Source: Haematobia irritans (lineage: Eukaryota > Arthropoda > Insecta > Diptera > Muscidae). From it: a stretch of DNA of 64,000 bases. Under the pieces are notes generated by a model. It saw only the letters and a list, made by a program, of their open reading frames with translations, ran no database searches and had not been told where the DNA came from. A program made the position numbers and the translations under genes. Shown here piece by piece: positions 11,421-24,630 of the stretch; position 1 is the first letter of the stretch, and every line of letters begins with the position of its first letter. The stretch spans positions 59,710,066 to 59,774,065 of the forward strand of contig NC_134400.1 of the NCBI RefSeq assembly GCF_050003625.1. The letters are read 5' to 3'.

Positions 11421-14250
11421 GTATGTAATCAAGTGGTCGTCTAACGCCTTTCACTTTGGTTGTGTCTACATACAAAGTTAGCTATACACCCGTAGCCGTC
11501 AGCGCATTTCATAGCGTATTTAGGGCTACCCATAAGACATACGGGTAAACAAGTGCTCGCTAATCGATATGATTTATTTATACACTTGAGTGGATATTCG
11601 TGTTTTATTGCTCTAATGTTTGAGCAAGTCTGCTTTTGCAAATAACCCTCAATTGGCTATTATGTAGCACATTGAAACAGCTTAAAAAAAATAGACTTGT
11701 GCCACATGTGAACCCAACCCTGACACATAGTAGTGAACGGCACGTTTTTTATTGAGTGTTATTTGTATTCTACATGCTCTCAAACATTCCCTTCCTACAT
11801 ATCGAGCTATTTGTGTTTATAGGGTATCTATAAAATACTGCAGTGTTGCCACTTCCACTCATTTGTTATTCGTTTGTGGCCCCACAATCCTTGAATATTT
11901 TCTCTCAGATCTCTCTGCTCATTAAGATAACATTACCCTCTACTGTTAGCATTTGATCCGTTTGATTCTCCCAGTCGTCTTACATTTTTTATATGCTAAC
12001 AAACGACACACACACGCACTCATATTTATGCCTGAAAAACAAAACGAACAATATACATCATCACCGAATTTCACCACATGCTAGATTTTATTGTCAACAA
12101 ACTAACATTAAATGCATATTGCATCTTTCATTTCTCTTACACTCAATAAACTCTGCTTCCACAAATAACCCTCATTTTCTCCATTCCCGATTGTCGGTTA
12201 TGCCAAAACCACACATAACCGTAGATTATTAAAATTCCCAAAAATCAGAAACAAGCATTGAGTGCACCCCCTTTTGACGAAAGAACATCGTTCTTTGTTG
12301 TGCGTATTTTATGAATGTGTGCCTTCGCACTGGATTATAATCATTCCCCAAATTGGTAAATTCCGGGATATGGACTGTAATACTGCATTCGAAGCACAAG
12401 GAAAAGCAAATGAGAATAGTTTGTGGTAGCCGTGTCATTCAATCAGTATTTTTTTTTTATATGTCAAACAATGAACGGATTTTCTAAATATTAGTTTCAT
12501 CCTCTTACGGTAATCATTATTACTGAATTTCGACAAAACTCCGATTTACATTTTATTTGAGCCATTTTATATTTGGATCAAATGGTGGATAATACTTGAT
12601 TTTGTATGCATGAAAATTGTTTGATGTGCCAACATCAGTTATATGAAATATATATTATATGAAATATATTTGCAAAAATTTTAAATTTGCAAAAGTATCT
12701 AGAGAATACGTGTGAGAATACCCACAGTTTGAGAACTGTTGCTGTTAGAACAATGAGATAAATGGAAAAAATAAAGAAAGACAAAAAAAAAGAATTCAAA
12801 GATAAGGGCGATGTGTAGACCTAAAAATATGTACCCACAGATCAAAAAAATACATTTTCTTGTAATCCCTACAATGGCAGCATCACAAGGGAAATACGGG
12901 AGTTTAATACCAAGATCCGAGTGTTGTTTATCATGTGAAGTTTTATTAATGTTCCACTTAAATCTCATCTGTGACATGAGCTTTTGACTCGATTTAGTTG
13001 AACTTCTATAACCAGTATTAAGGAACTGAGAAGACGGATTTTTTTTAATCTGTACACTCAAATTTGAAGACAAAAATTTTAGCGCCAATAATAAATTTTA
13101 TTTTCTAAAATTTATATAACCCATCTCGATGATTGTTTCACAGTGGTTGAACTAAGTTGTCCAAATATTAATTTTTAAAGTAGGACTCCTGCTATTATTG
13201 TTGTTGTTACTAGTGTTCGTACTATTAAAATATAATGCAAATATGTATTTCTCAAAAAATCTACAATATGTTAGCAAGGGATTAGCATAAAAAATATGTA
13301 TATATACATCTATATATGTTGTACGGCATAATTGAACGTCTCCCTACGTAAAAGTTTTTTATCGATTCCCTACTCTTGGATTTATGATATGGGTTGACCT
13401 TTACATTACCCAATTAGGCATCGCAAATAACACCAACAAGCAAGCATTAACCTGTAGTAATGTATCACAGTAGTAGCTTGCGGTACTTTATTTACACATG
13501 GGAGAATAATTTTGATTGGACGCCAGTTAAAACACAAAGAAAAATATTTGCAATTATTGAAGAATTATAGAAGCATGTAATTTGCAAAATAGTTTGCTAT
13601 TTTTGACTGGGTTTCACACCATAGTTGAAATACTTTAAATGAAACTCAACATATGCTCACAACATTAACTTGGAGAACGAATACATAGAATGACAGCATA
13701 CAGGCCGAATACAATTTATACTTAATACCATTATGTGGTTAGGCTTTTGTAATTATGATGTGAACGTCAACGTTCAATTATTTACTTGAACCAACCAGAA
13801 TATATCACAAACCTTAACAACTGGCTTAAATTAAATTCTAATAATTGCCTCAGTTATCTCATGTGACGAGTCTCAAAATTCGCTATGTTCGGATTTCGCA
13901 TAAAAATTCACTTTATGGTATTTTTAAAAATATTTTAAAAATATAACTGAAAGCTGACCTATTCTTGTGAAATCTTAACGAAGTCTGAATGTTAAAGCCC
14001 GTATAAATCACTTAAGAAAATTACCAGCTTTAAAATAAATTATTAAAAAAAATTGGACCTTAGGCATAAACCAGGTTACTCACACAATTTTGGGTGTGAA
14101 CTCCTCCATCAGACAAAGACTTGTTGTTAAAGATGTTAGTGATAACTCCTGCTTTGAGGACTTTCATTTCATTAAAGTTAGACCACGCGGTACCCACGCA
14201 TTTTGGTAAACTGCTATTACAACATCTCTTTTAACATCGATATCACGTGT
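11420..14250. other. AT-rich noncoding stretch, probable zfh2 intron or upstream DNA
   Basis: I see no recognisable gene or element ends here. It has low internal repetition compared with its surroundings. Short open frames (such as 11993-12232 or 12699-13088 on the - strand) show no family resemblance and are probably chance. Confidence 0.4.
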
Positions 14251-14254
14251 GATC

Positions 14255-15072
14255 CAGTGTTGCCAGGTTAGGGGTTTTCCCCCCAAATTTAGGGGGTTTT
14301 TTCACGTTTAGGGGGGTTTTTAGGGGTAACATTTATTTAGGGGGATTTTTGGGGGTAAAAAAAATTCTTAGACCTTATAAAGTGGAGCAATTCTCAAGCA
14401 AATTCGGAACAATTCTGGCATGAATTATGAGAAAAAAGATAAGGGAAGTCAACAAGAAGATCCTAAATACAAGCAAGTATGCAATAGCATTATTTTCGTT
14501 ATCTTTTTAAACGCTTCTGTTGAAAGAGCATTTTTAATATTTGCCACAATTAAAAACAATCAATCATTTAACTTAGCAGTTGAAAGCATTTTAATAGTAA
14601 GCCTGCCTTGTATTATAACATCCAAAGAAAAAATAATTTCTTCAGGACGAAATTTTAAACAAACGAAATTGTCTTTTCTTAAAGAGCAAATTTTATTTTT
14701 TATTTACTTCAAAAGAAAATTTTTGCATCAAACGAAAACTTAGTTTTTCTAAAATTTCGTTACTCAGAAAAGAAAACTCTTCTTTCATTTTTTATTTTTT
14801 ATTTATTTACTTCAAAAGAAAATTTTTGCATCAAACGAAAACTTAGTTTTTCTAAAATTTCGTTACTCAGAAAAGAAAACTCTTCTTTCAGTATATATAT
14901 TTGTGTTAAATTTAAGTTTTAAATTGTATTACTACAGGATTTTTTTCACGAAATTGGGGACCCTTTTTTTCCTTTTTACATTCTTAAATTTTTTGGGGGT
15001 TTTTGAAAAAATCCTAGACCAATTTAGGGTTTTTTTTTGGGGGGAAGAATCAAAAATCGTCTGGCAACACTG
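14255..15072 (+). mobile_element. hAT element with transposase C-terminal relic
   Basis: The ends CAGTGTTGCCAG and CTGGCAACACTG are perfect inverted repeats flanked by a perfect 8-bp duplication GTGTGATC (14247-14254 and 15073-15080), the signature of hAT transposons. An inner frame at 14420-14743 contains NASVERAF followed by a run resembling the hAT C-terminal dimerisation region. It is internally deleted, so non-autonomous. Confidence 0.9.
14420..14743 (+). pseudogene. hAT transposase C-terminal fragment
   Basis: A 107-residue frame whose residues about 30-60 (LNASVERAFLIF...) resemble the conserved 'SVER.FS' part of the hAT dimerisation domain. Catalytic regions are absent. It sits inside a TIR- and TSD-bounded hAT element and is a remnant of its transposase, not a host gene. 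Confidence 0.6.
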
Positions 15073-15080
15073 GTGTGATC

Positions 15081-16097
15081 ACGTTTAAGGTAGTTCCTAA
15101 TCTTTCCAATCCATCTTATCTGCAATTCCATGGTATGTCCCCGAAGTCAAGTACCGCACTGTACACGTTAATTAAAGTAGTCATTTTACCACTATCACTT
15201 TTCTTTAATAATTCTTTTCAAAGAAAACAAATCGAAGCTCTAAGTATGTCCTCTTTTAGATACAATAAAGTTTGCAAAAACAAATCCTTTTATTCTGTCT
15301 ATGCAAATTTATGTTCAATTCTAGTAGTTAAAATCGATTTTCGTGTTACCCAGCAAAACCTTGTTAACCACTAGTGATTCTTCTAGTATTACCGAAATCA
15401 AAAGCTTACTACTTTCAGTATTACCGGGGATTTAAAAGTAATAAGTTACCTGCGTAGACCAAAAGTAATTCCTTCTATCATTACCAGTAATAACATCACA
15501 TCTTGGGGGGACGGGTTCGATTCCTGTCGATACTCCATTTTAAAAACAACTATATTTTGTTTTTTATTCTATTTTCTTCAGGATCATATTTTTATTAAAT
15601 TCATAGGGTTTTTCTTAAAAAAGTTTGAATGTGGTAGCCAAAAAGTAATGGCAAATTGCAGTTCAGAAAAAAATTACAACATACGAGTATTACTTGACAT
15701 AATGCCTTTGATTTGATAGAATCTCCTTGGAGGTAGGTCACCTTCAACTTCTCCTCGCTAAATGCTGCCCAATGTCACTTCGATGATTTAATATAACTCC
15801 GGGCAGTGTATAAGTATTATATTATATTAATATGGACCAAGTGTGTTTGTTTGATGGTATATAGCGGCATTACGTACCTAAGCTCAAGTGTATCGGATGA
15901 AAACGAGCCCTTCAGGATGATCCCAGGGTTATGGACCAAGTTTCCTGTGGGCTTAAGAAGTCAAAGGTTGAATTTATGTTGAGGATGGGGTTCACCTCCA
16001 AATTAATTTTATATATAAAAAATCCTAGGATTTGTTGAGTTGACATCTATTTACATTTAACATATGCTTGTATATTGCAATTTCGTGTCACGTGCAC
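15081..16097. other. Noncoding stretch
   Basis: Mostly AT-rich sequence. A tRNA box B-like phrase GGGTTCGATTCCTGTCG occurs near 15509, which may be a worn SINE scrap. No gene seen. Confidence 0.35.
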
Positions 16098-16366
16098 ACC
16101 TCGACTATTCAGTCCATTGTAATACCACAGTGGCGAACTTCTCTCCTATCACGGAGATCCCGATTCAATGTTTAGCTCAATGACAAGGGATCTCCTTTTA
16201 GCCGAATCCAAACGGCGTTCCATATTGCAGTGAAACCACTTACACTTATAGAGAAGCTTTGATAAACTCAACAATGTCACCAGTATTACTGAAATGGGAA
16301 AATCCACCGCTTAAGCTTTTTGGTGTTTGGTCGGGTATGCTAACCAATGCATCACGGTGGCTTCCT
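16098..16366 (-). mobile_element. SINE-A, degraded copy
   Basis: Shares the tail phrase GACTATTCAGTCCATTG and the body with the copy at 2112-2461. The tRNA-like head is shortened (GCTAACCAATGCATCACGG near 16338). The CCTAAC tail is missing. A hAT-like element has landed in its head. Confidence 0.75.
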
Positions 16367-16368
16367 AC

Positions 16369-16984
16369 AAGCGTTACCAGGTTGGAGGTTTCCCCCCAAA
16401 TTTAGGGGTTTTTCTCACGTTTGGAGGATGTTTGTGTTTTTTTTTAGGTAAAATATGTTTAACATCTAATAAAGTAAAGCAATTATCAACCAAACTCGGA
16501 ACAATTATTGCATGCATTTAAGAAAAACATACGCAGGAGATCAATACAAATCCTTAGATAGAAACAAGTATGCATTAACATTGCTATCGCTAACCTTTTC
16601 AAATGCTTCCTCTGAAGGTCTTTTTTTATATTCGACTTCAACAGTTGAAGGCAGTTTAAGGGTTAAATATTTCTTATATTATTCCTTAAATTCCTGCAAC
16701 TGAGAACATTTAAAAATTTTGTTGTAATTATGTTGAGTTAAAACATTTATACATTGAATTATTTAGTTCTTAAATTGTATATCAATATTTGATTATTAAA
16801 TTTTTTGTATAATTGCGAATTTGAAGTGTATTACTATAGTATTATTTTTTACAAAGTTTGGAAGGCCATTTGTTACATATTTGTATTCCGAATTTTTTTG
16901 TGGGGGTTTGAAAAAAATCTAGAACAATTTGGGTTTTTTTCTTAAGATTTGGGGGGAAGTTTCCAAAATCACCTGACAATAGTG
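16369..16984 (+). mobile_element. hAT element, older relative of 14255-15072
   Basis: The ends AAGCGTTACCAG and CTGACAATAGTG align without gaps to the 14255-15072 termini. The flanks CTTCCTAC and CTTCTTAC are an 8-bp duplication with one change. A frame at 16512-16703 still shows NASSEGLF at the place of NASVERAF. The left duplication lies in the SINE at 16098-16366, so it landed after that SINE. Confidence 0.8.
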
Positions 16985-16992
16985 CTTCTTAC

Positions 16993-18013
16993 TTGAGGGT
17001 TTGCGCTACTTGTAATAAAGGCAGGTCTTACGGTCCAACCACTTTTGCTTTACACCACAATAAGGCACATCAGCATTCTTGAGTTTTCATCTAACATTTT
17101 AACAAATATCGCTCCAGAACTATCGCATTCGAAGGCTATTAGACAATCGCAAGACTTAGACAATCGCAACGTACATTAAATGTTATGTCGGTTAAGTACC
17201 ACAGTTACAAGTATTTGAAAACATGTTTAATATCACTAAATAATTTTATTCATTGCAAGTCTATTAATGGAAACAAGCATTTGAAATATGTTTAAGTTCA
17301 ACATGCTTTCAAATTGTGTTTTTAATATAAATATTTCACATTCAATTTTTCTTGTAAAATATATCATTTCAAAGTAGACTATATTATTCAATTTACAAGT
17401 TTGCAAAAATGTAGCAGCAGAAATAAACCGATCTTCACTACGAAAATTTAACATTAATGATAAATATTTCAAAAAATTCTAATAAAAAAATTTGAAAATT
17501 CCAAAATTGGTTAATGAGTTTGCTATTATCAACACACACACAAAAACTTCTTTCCTCCCAAACGAAAGTATAGACAAATAGCCATTTGTTTTTTCTTCTA
17601 GTATGTTTATTTGTACTGAACAAATATTGTCATGAGGCCAAAGATTTAATGTCCTAACGCGTTATTAAAGAACTTTGAGAGCACATGACAAAAAAAGCTG
17701 AAAAACGAATAAGTTAAATTTTGTTTACTAGAATCAAGTAGGCAATACTTAAGTTTAAACGAGAATTGTATCTTACTTTTGTGCTGTGTATGCAGAAACA
17801 ATAGAACTTTATAATTTAAAGCATTTCCAATAGTTGTTATATATATTTGGAATGAAAATAAACGTATTTCACCTGTGTGTCAGGCAGAAGGCCTATATCG
17901 ATCTAGGTTTTGATATTGCCCTCTTATGAAATTGGAGCACTAGAGCCATTTTAGTACAAAAACAGCTGCGGCGAATATATTGTGTATCGATTCATGTTTT
18001 GGAATAGCCCCCA
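16993..18013. other. Noncoding stretch
   Basis: AT-rich with no recognised gene. Around 17880-18000 there is a faint scrap resembling the ATATCGATC/ATTGCCC text of the tandem-repeat elements. Confidence 0.35.
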
Positions 18014-18575
18014 CACTGAAAAAATAGCATGCCCGGTTCCAAAGATTATGTCTTTACTTTAAACATTTTGGTATTGATTCCGAGCCAAATAAGCGGAGAA
18101 TACAAGTAAGGATACTTTTAAGACACAATTCTCTTTTAAATTTGGATTTTGTGTACTTTCTTCCAAATTAAGACTCGATTTGCAGTAGAAATTATACTGT
18201 GTTTCAAGTAAAAAACATCTATAAAATAAAGTTTTGAAAAACATGTCCTATATTTGAACGATTGTTTGCTTGTAGTCAATATGCAAAGAGACAACAAATT
18301 TAAAGACAATTTCATTAAATTTAAAGAATTTTTCTGAATTATTAGTCAAGTTGACCTTATCCCAAAAATGTTCTCTTTCATGTTATGATACCCATTTTTT
18401 AACTCAAATCACTTAATTATAAGGACAACACGACTTCATTGAAAAGTTTATTGACTTTTGGACAAGAAAAAAAAACTTTATATTAGAGAAATGTGTCTTC
18501 TATGTTAAGCAAAATTTGCATTCGTATTTTAAAGACATGAAATCTTTGACCTCACGACAATATTTTTTTTCAGTG
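18014..18575. mobile_element. CACTGAAAAAA-type MITE
   Basis: Starts CACTGAAAAAATA and ends TATTTTTTTTCAGTG, a near-perfect inverted pair 562 bp apart. The phrase GGTATTGATTCCGAGCC and the body recur at 6948-7400, 25460-25560 and, inverted, 27060-27641. It has no coding capacity. Confidence 0.75.
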
Positions 18576-18890
18576 CATATAAACCGATCTCCTGATTCGA
18601 CTTCTTGGGCTCCTAGAAACCATAGTTTTTATCAGAGTTTTATGGCGTGCATCAGTCCACGTTTTGGTATTGCCCCCATATATACCGATCTCCCGATTTG
18701 AAGTCTTGGGCCTCTAGAAATTTTTATCCTTTTTTCTTGCAAATGAATATCTGGAGGTAGTTTAGATCTGAAAATAAGTATACCGATTGGGGTGTGTATC
18801 GGTCCATGTTTTGATGTCTTAATGGGGCTTTAAGATTCCTCTAAAACTCAGACAAAAATTGCTCTTATAAATCAGAATCTGCACCCAGAA
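18576..18890. repeat. Fragment of a 150-bp-type tandem repeat element
   Basis: Two diverged units containing ATAAACCGATCTCC and ATATATACCGATCTCCCGA, about 95 bp apart, resemble the ATATAAACCGATCCCC text of the 44085-46040 array. Both ends are lost. Confidence 0.5.
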
Positions 18891-18891
18891 A

Positions 18892-20359
18892 AAGTGTCTT
18901 CGAAAGTAAAGGAAAAACTGTTCATCAATTTAGTTTAGCCATTTTATTAACATTAAGATAAATTTTTGTGTGAAATTATAAAATTTACTGATTTCAGCAA
19001 AAAAATTGTAAACTGAAAGCAGTTAGGAATAGGTCATTAACTAGAGTAAGGCATAGAATTTTACTAATACTGTTTTCTTCGCTGGGTATAAGAATTTACT
19101 ACACAACAAGAAAATTTTATTCACTGATAACAAATCATTCGTAAAAATAAACAAAAACCGAACTAAAACCAAGTTCCCTCAAATTTAGTAAAATTTCTTA
19201 TAAAATGATAGTTCCGCCTTCCTTTATTATAGAAAGCTTATCATACATACGAATAACACTTGGCATAGAAAAATATTTTAGTTCATTCGTACTAAGAAGT
19301 ATTCAATCCTTTCAAAACTTAAGGAAACATACTTGTTAGAATATAGTAAATTTTCCTATATCACTTTCGTCTACCTGTAATCGATACCAGTCATCGATGT
19401 AATCGATATGTTTGCGGGTGGGTTGTTTTATTAGTTGGAATCGCGTTGTTATGATATACGGAGAGATTGTTAAAAAAATAATATAATAAATAAAAAATAA
19501 AATATTTGTTATTTTAAATTAGTGAGAAAAATGTTCGTTTTTTTGTTTTGAAAATTAGTAAAAATAAATAACAAACAATAAATCTATCAATATTCGTGAT
19601 GGTGTACAAAGAAATAAAACACCAACAGAATAACAACTCCTTCATTCATCAGGTAACATTCAGGACGATAACCTTTTGTGAAAAAATTGGTTTATGATTT
19701 TTTTATATTTGTAGGCGTTAGGCTTAGGCTAGGTGGCAGCCCGATGTATCAGGCTCACTTAGACTATTCAGTCCATTCCACATTGGTGAACTTCTCTCTT
19801 GTAGGCGTTGAAATTGTAAAAGGAGGACAAAATCGTTATGCAGCAACTTATTAAAAGTGAAAGCTACAAAACGAAAAGAAAATTACGTTTTACACTTGAT
19901 AACTTTACATGGAAATTGGAAATAGTGCAATAATAAACTAATATTTCGATGATGTTGATTCTTAATAAATATTTTTAATATATTAATAAAACATGTCTTT
20001 TATTGAAGAAAAAATGTCTATATAAATAAATAAAATTGTATTTAAAAACGAAGATATGCAGTTCTAATTTTGAAGTAAAAGGTTTACAACAAATATGTAA
20101 GATTTGTCCAAATGAATGAAAAAAGTTCAATAAAATCATTCCATATATGAATTCAATTCAGTTAAATTTTTTCATTCTGTAATATAGTGGTACATAAATA
20201 TAGGAAAATGTTAACTAATATATGGAATGCATTCTACCTAATTTCTATGAAAATCACATTGTTCAAACAAATAAAAATGTCTTTGGCGCTATACGAAGTT
20301 CAACTTTCTTCACAAAGAGTTCATTTTAACTTAAAGAAGGGGTCAGTTTTTTCTGGGTG
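18892..20359 (+). mobile_element. TIR element (CACCCAGAAAAA), intact-length copy
   Basis: It starts CACCCAGAAAAAGTG and ends TTTTTTCTGGGTG. The copy is 1.47 kb with one 79-bp SINE-tail insertion at 19720-19798. It keeps the uninterrupted site (GGGTTGTTTTATTAGTTGG near 19420) used by the nested element in the 2537-6603 copy. Confidence 0.75.
19720..19798 (-). mobile_element. 79-bp 5'-truncated SINE-A insertion
   Basis: Only the last part of the SINE remains (body end, shared LINE tail). It is bracketed by a perfect 11-bp duplication TTGTAGGCGTT (19709-19719 and 19799-19809). Severe 5' truncation with long target duplications is what target-primed reverse transcription gives. Confidence 0.9.
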
Positions 20360-20866
20360 TGATGCAGTCTCCATATAGAGAAACTTTAAATTTAAATTCT
20401 GGAAGGGTATCATTTGGACCGATCTTCATGAATTAGTATATTTATTAATATACATGTGAAAGTGTACATATTTTCGAGTAAGCCGATGCGACGATGGGTT
20501 TTCAGAGTACAATATTATAATTGAGTCATAGTGGCGGGTACGAACCTACGGATGTATATACTTACTGAATGCCAAATGTTTATCAGTTCTATCGCATTCG
20601 TACAGCAATAAAGATAACAAGTAGCATATATCTTATATTCCCTTAATTGCTATAATACCCTATGGGTCTCGGGTGTCTTCTTCTGTGCACTACACACACA
20701 GAGAGAAGGAATATAATCACCCCAAACATGTTTCAAGAGTACCATGTTACTTTTTCACGGGCAACATGTAACATGTTTGTCACACAATAAACACTAAATT
20801 ACAAACTGCCACACAATAAACACTAAACCAAAAACTAACGATTTTTCCATTTTTCTCTCTCTGGAT

Positions 20867-21279
20867 CAGAGAATGAAGCCGACCCATTTTTGTCGGCGGC
20901 GGCTGACACTAATTTTTTGCTTTCGGCAGCGGCGGCTTGACGGCTTATCCGATAAATATTTGTCTATTCAATTTGAAGTTATTCGAATAATAATGAGATT
21001 AGTTGTACAACCAATCTTACAATCACATTTACATTTCATTCAAATTTTCTGGGCTAAATTTTGCAAAATTATTATAGCAACTTGGTACTGAGGGATATTG
21101 GGTGGAAAGTCAAACATTTTGAGAAAAAATACAACAATTATTAATAATTTTTTCTGATTTAAATTAATATTTTTGATTAATTGGCGGCTAATTTTGAGTC
21201 GAGATGAGTCGACATATTCGGCGGCGGCTTCGACTAGCAAAAATTGGTCGGCGGCGCAACTCGGCGGCTTCATTCTCTG
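20867..21279. mobile_element. hAT-type MITE with GC-rich arms, copy 1
   Basis: The ends CAGAGAATGAAGCCG and CGGCTTCATTCTCTG are perfect inverted repeats flanked by a perfect 8-bp duplication CTCTGGAT (20859-20866, 21280-21287). Subterminal CGGCGG clusters stand out from the AT-rich surroundings. The length is 413 bp with no transposase. Confidence 0.92.
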
Positions 21280-21287
21280 CTCTGGAT

Positions 21288-21940
21288 TCTACAAATTAAT
21301 GCGCAGATGTATGTATGTCCGTAAAATTTGAAACAACGCCGATAAAACACATAACAATATCTTCGAAAAATCAAAAGGATAGTATGTTTGTTCTATCATA
21401 AATATTTAAAATTTTTAATAATAAAATACTCGTACATTTATTGGTTGATATCTCAATTTTTTTATCAGAAAGTATTTTCAAATATTATTGATAAAATACT
21501 CGTACATTCCGTAGTTGATATCCCATTTTTTTATCGATAAAAAATTCAAACTATCAACGCAGAACTTTATCATATTTTGAATAACTTTCTTGATAAATGT
21601 TTTTCTTTTTTTTTCAAAATTTAACAAGAGGTATTTTTTCTGTGTAGAGAACGACTGAATATTTTTTGTTTGGTTTTCATATTTATTCCATCTGCCTTCC
21701 GTAGAAAAACGTTGCATTCATTATGAAATACGTGGGCTAACGACAGGCTTAATTTTTTTTATTGATTACTTCGTTTCAGTCAAGTATATATAGTATGCAA
21801 AATTTTTAGTAAAGAATCATTGAATATAAAAGCGAGAGGTAAAGTAAATCAATAGCTTGCATTAAACCGTGCAGAGTGTCAATTTGGGTGTTTTTTAAGT
21901 GTCTATCAAACCTTCTAATATTTAATCTTACAGAACTTCG
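21288..21940. other. Noncoding stretch
   Basis: Nothing recognised apart from a local direct repeat (AATAAAATACTCGTACATT near 21420 and 21491). The short - strand frame at 21478-21717 has no family resemblance. Confidence 0.4.
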
Positions 21941-21942
21941 TA

Positions 21943-24411
21943 CACCGAAAAAAAAGTTTACTATTTTTTATGAAAAATGAACTAACCCATAGTAAGAATG
22001 ACCATGATTTGGCGCCAAAGATTTTTTTCATCTAGATAAGTTCATGATTTTCTTATAAATTAGTTCATGTATTACATCGTATTTTAGTTCATTATTACTA
22101 TACTGTGGGAAGAATATAGTTAAACTCATTCAAAATATTCCTGCTATCCGGAAAAATTAACAATTTTTTGGGAAACCTGTATTAAGAAATTAGTTTGAAA
22201 TAAACTGTTTGTCGGTATAATTTTCAAAAGAGTAGAGAAATTGAGGAATCAAAAGTACAAAAAGCCTGTATACAACTAAGAAATTTTTCGTACAAAACAA
22301 GTCAATTTTCTATAACCACCAGTATTTTATTTCAAAGAATTATTATTATATTACACAAAACTATGGCTTATGATATACAATAAAGGAAATATTTTTATTA
22401 GTACGTTGGACGCATTTACTTGTCGGTAGTTAGTAATTGCTTCTTCAAAAGAGTAATATTCTATGTTATTAGGACTAAACTAATTAATTTAAATTTCCAT
22501 GTTTTCTATCCATATGAAAGATATATGTGGCATAAGTTGCTATATTCAATTGAATTGTCCAATTTCATCGATTTTGGCTAACTTTTGTTGGGCGGATTTG
22601 GCTTATAAGCATCTGAAATTGCAAAGCTATACAAGATATAAGAAAAATATTATTAATTAATTAATTCTATCAAGAGTATTTAATAGAGTCAATAAGGATA
22701 TCAGCTTAATTAGTATTAAACAGTAAGAATATTCAAAAAATTACCATTACGAGACCTGTCTACCTGCAAGTGAAAAAAATAATTTTTAATAAATTGAAAT
22801 TTTGGTTTTATTAAAAACGGACAAAATACCGTTTATAGAAAAACGTACCACATTGAAAAATCCATCCAGTAGGTACATTATTGGAATCATATCCATGGAC
22901 AAATGGGACGTTATTGAAATTATTCTCAGAATATATTTGAAATAAAAAATATAAAATTAGACATAATTTCCACTTGTCAGTATAGCATTTAGTATTTAAG
23001 GTGGATATTAAGTTCGAGTTTAGCGGCTAAAATTGCAATTTCCATGATAAGTTTTCTTTAATAATCCATTATAAAAAATAATCTTTATAAAAAACTTGAT
23101 TTGGGCTATTCTCCATCAAGTTATATTTAAATTTGTATCGAAGACGTATAATTTTATACTTTGCTTAGTGATTTATTTTTAATTTTAGTGGCTATACTCG
23201 AACTTAGTACTCACCTGTAGGAATTGCTGTAACATAAAAAATATAGATTAAAAAAAAATGGTTGCTTCTCAACCTGTGATCCAGATGTAGAATAAATATA
23301 AATCATCCTATTACCACTCATGTTGTATATTTTTTACGTAAATCAATTTAAAATCCGCACTAATTTTAAACTAACATATTAACAGAAATATACAGTTCCT
23401 TAATCTGATATTTGTTTTTTATCAATTCCTCTAACATCACATCATTCACTTCTCAGTTTCTAAATAAATGTATTTTCATTAATAAACACCAATACCGCAC
23501 GTACAATTTTGCAAAATTAAATCCACGTGTGCACTTCATAAATGCATCAGCATAACTGAATGCAACAATAAAACTCAAAGACACCAATAGTCATAAGGGA
23601 TACATACCTGCCGTAAAGAAAAACAACTCCACACACACACACACGATCCCTTTCTGATCTTGCTATTGCAAAAAAAAACAACTCTCACCACAAAAGATAC
23701 CAACAACACACAAGAAACATTCCATTGTCTCTAGAATCAAAACAACCAACAACAGCATAAATGCCGCAATAACAAACACAAACAATCATACGAGATATAC
23801 ACAAAATGTCTCTAAAAACTCCCTCGCATGATGCACTCACATTTTCCAGTAGCACGTTTATTAATTAGTAGGAATTCTATCTATAAGTTAAGGTAAAATA
23901 TATACCAAATCTATGAGGAATCTATAAATATTATATACACCTGTCAAGGATTATATTAAATAATTTTTATTCTATTTTAACTAAAATTAGCTAAAATTCC
24001 ATGTGAGTAAAAACACTCCAACATATAATAAAAAGGGAAATAATCTGTAGGTAGTCATCGTACGAATCGGTAATGTCGTTAAGTTAATTTTTACTAAAAA
24101 AATTTTTTCCATACAAAATTTTGTCTTAGTAAATTGTCCACATTTCGTAGTAAGATTTTTATATTGCCCATGTATTTTTATAATAGAATCAACGAGGCAT
24201 TAACTACTGTGTTGGAAATTTATTTAAGGAAAAATCCTTCCCATTTCGTAGTTAGTGAACTAAAAAACATTTACTGAATTTTTATAAGTTTTGCTTTAGC
24301 TAAGTTAATTTTCGTTGTGGTTACGAAAAATGAACTATATTACAGTAAATTTGTTGAACTATGTGGAAGTCAAAATGGTCCTTAAATTTACAAGACACTT
24401 TTTTTTCTGTG
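21943..24411. mobile_element. 2.47-kb TIR-bounded region (CACCGAAAAAAAAGT)
   Basis: The left end CACCGAAAAAAAAGT and right end ACTTTTTTTTCTGTG pair with one mismatch, and both are flanked by TA. The phrase AAAAATGAACTA lies near both ends. The interior has no transposase frame and holds the MITE at 22999-23216. The ends resemble those of 30959-31809 and 33951-34172, so these could be one MITE family with a large filler, or two unrelated solo ends. Confidence 0.5.
22999..23216. mobile_element. AGGTGGGTATTAAG MITE, copy 1
   Basis: AGGTGGATATTAAGTTCGAG at the left pairs with CTCGAACTTAGTACTCACCT at the right, followed inward by AGCGGCTA and TAGTGGCT. It is 218 bp long. The sibling at 26623-26854 shows a clean TAA duplication; here the flanks have drifted. 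Confidence 0.8.
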
Positions 24412-24630
24412 TACATAATAATTAGTCTCTCCGCTTTGGGCAATATCGACATTTTCATAAACTGAAAAATTATTTGAAATACATCGACATGGAATTTCTA
24501 ATGGTTTACAATTCTATTACTATAAGAATACTTAGGAAAGTTCAGAAATCTTAGCCGATTAGGCCGGAGGTATTGGAATGTTCTGATATGTGGAATGGGA
24601 TACACTAATGATCCCATGTAATCAAAATGG

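Noticed and set aside
11993..13088. Short frames in the quiet region (11993-12232, 12229-12438, 12699-13088) as zfh2 5' exons
   Set aside because: No ZFHX resemblance, and splice sites with compatible phase were not convincing.
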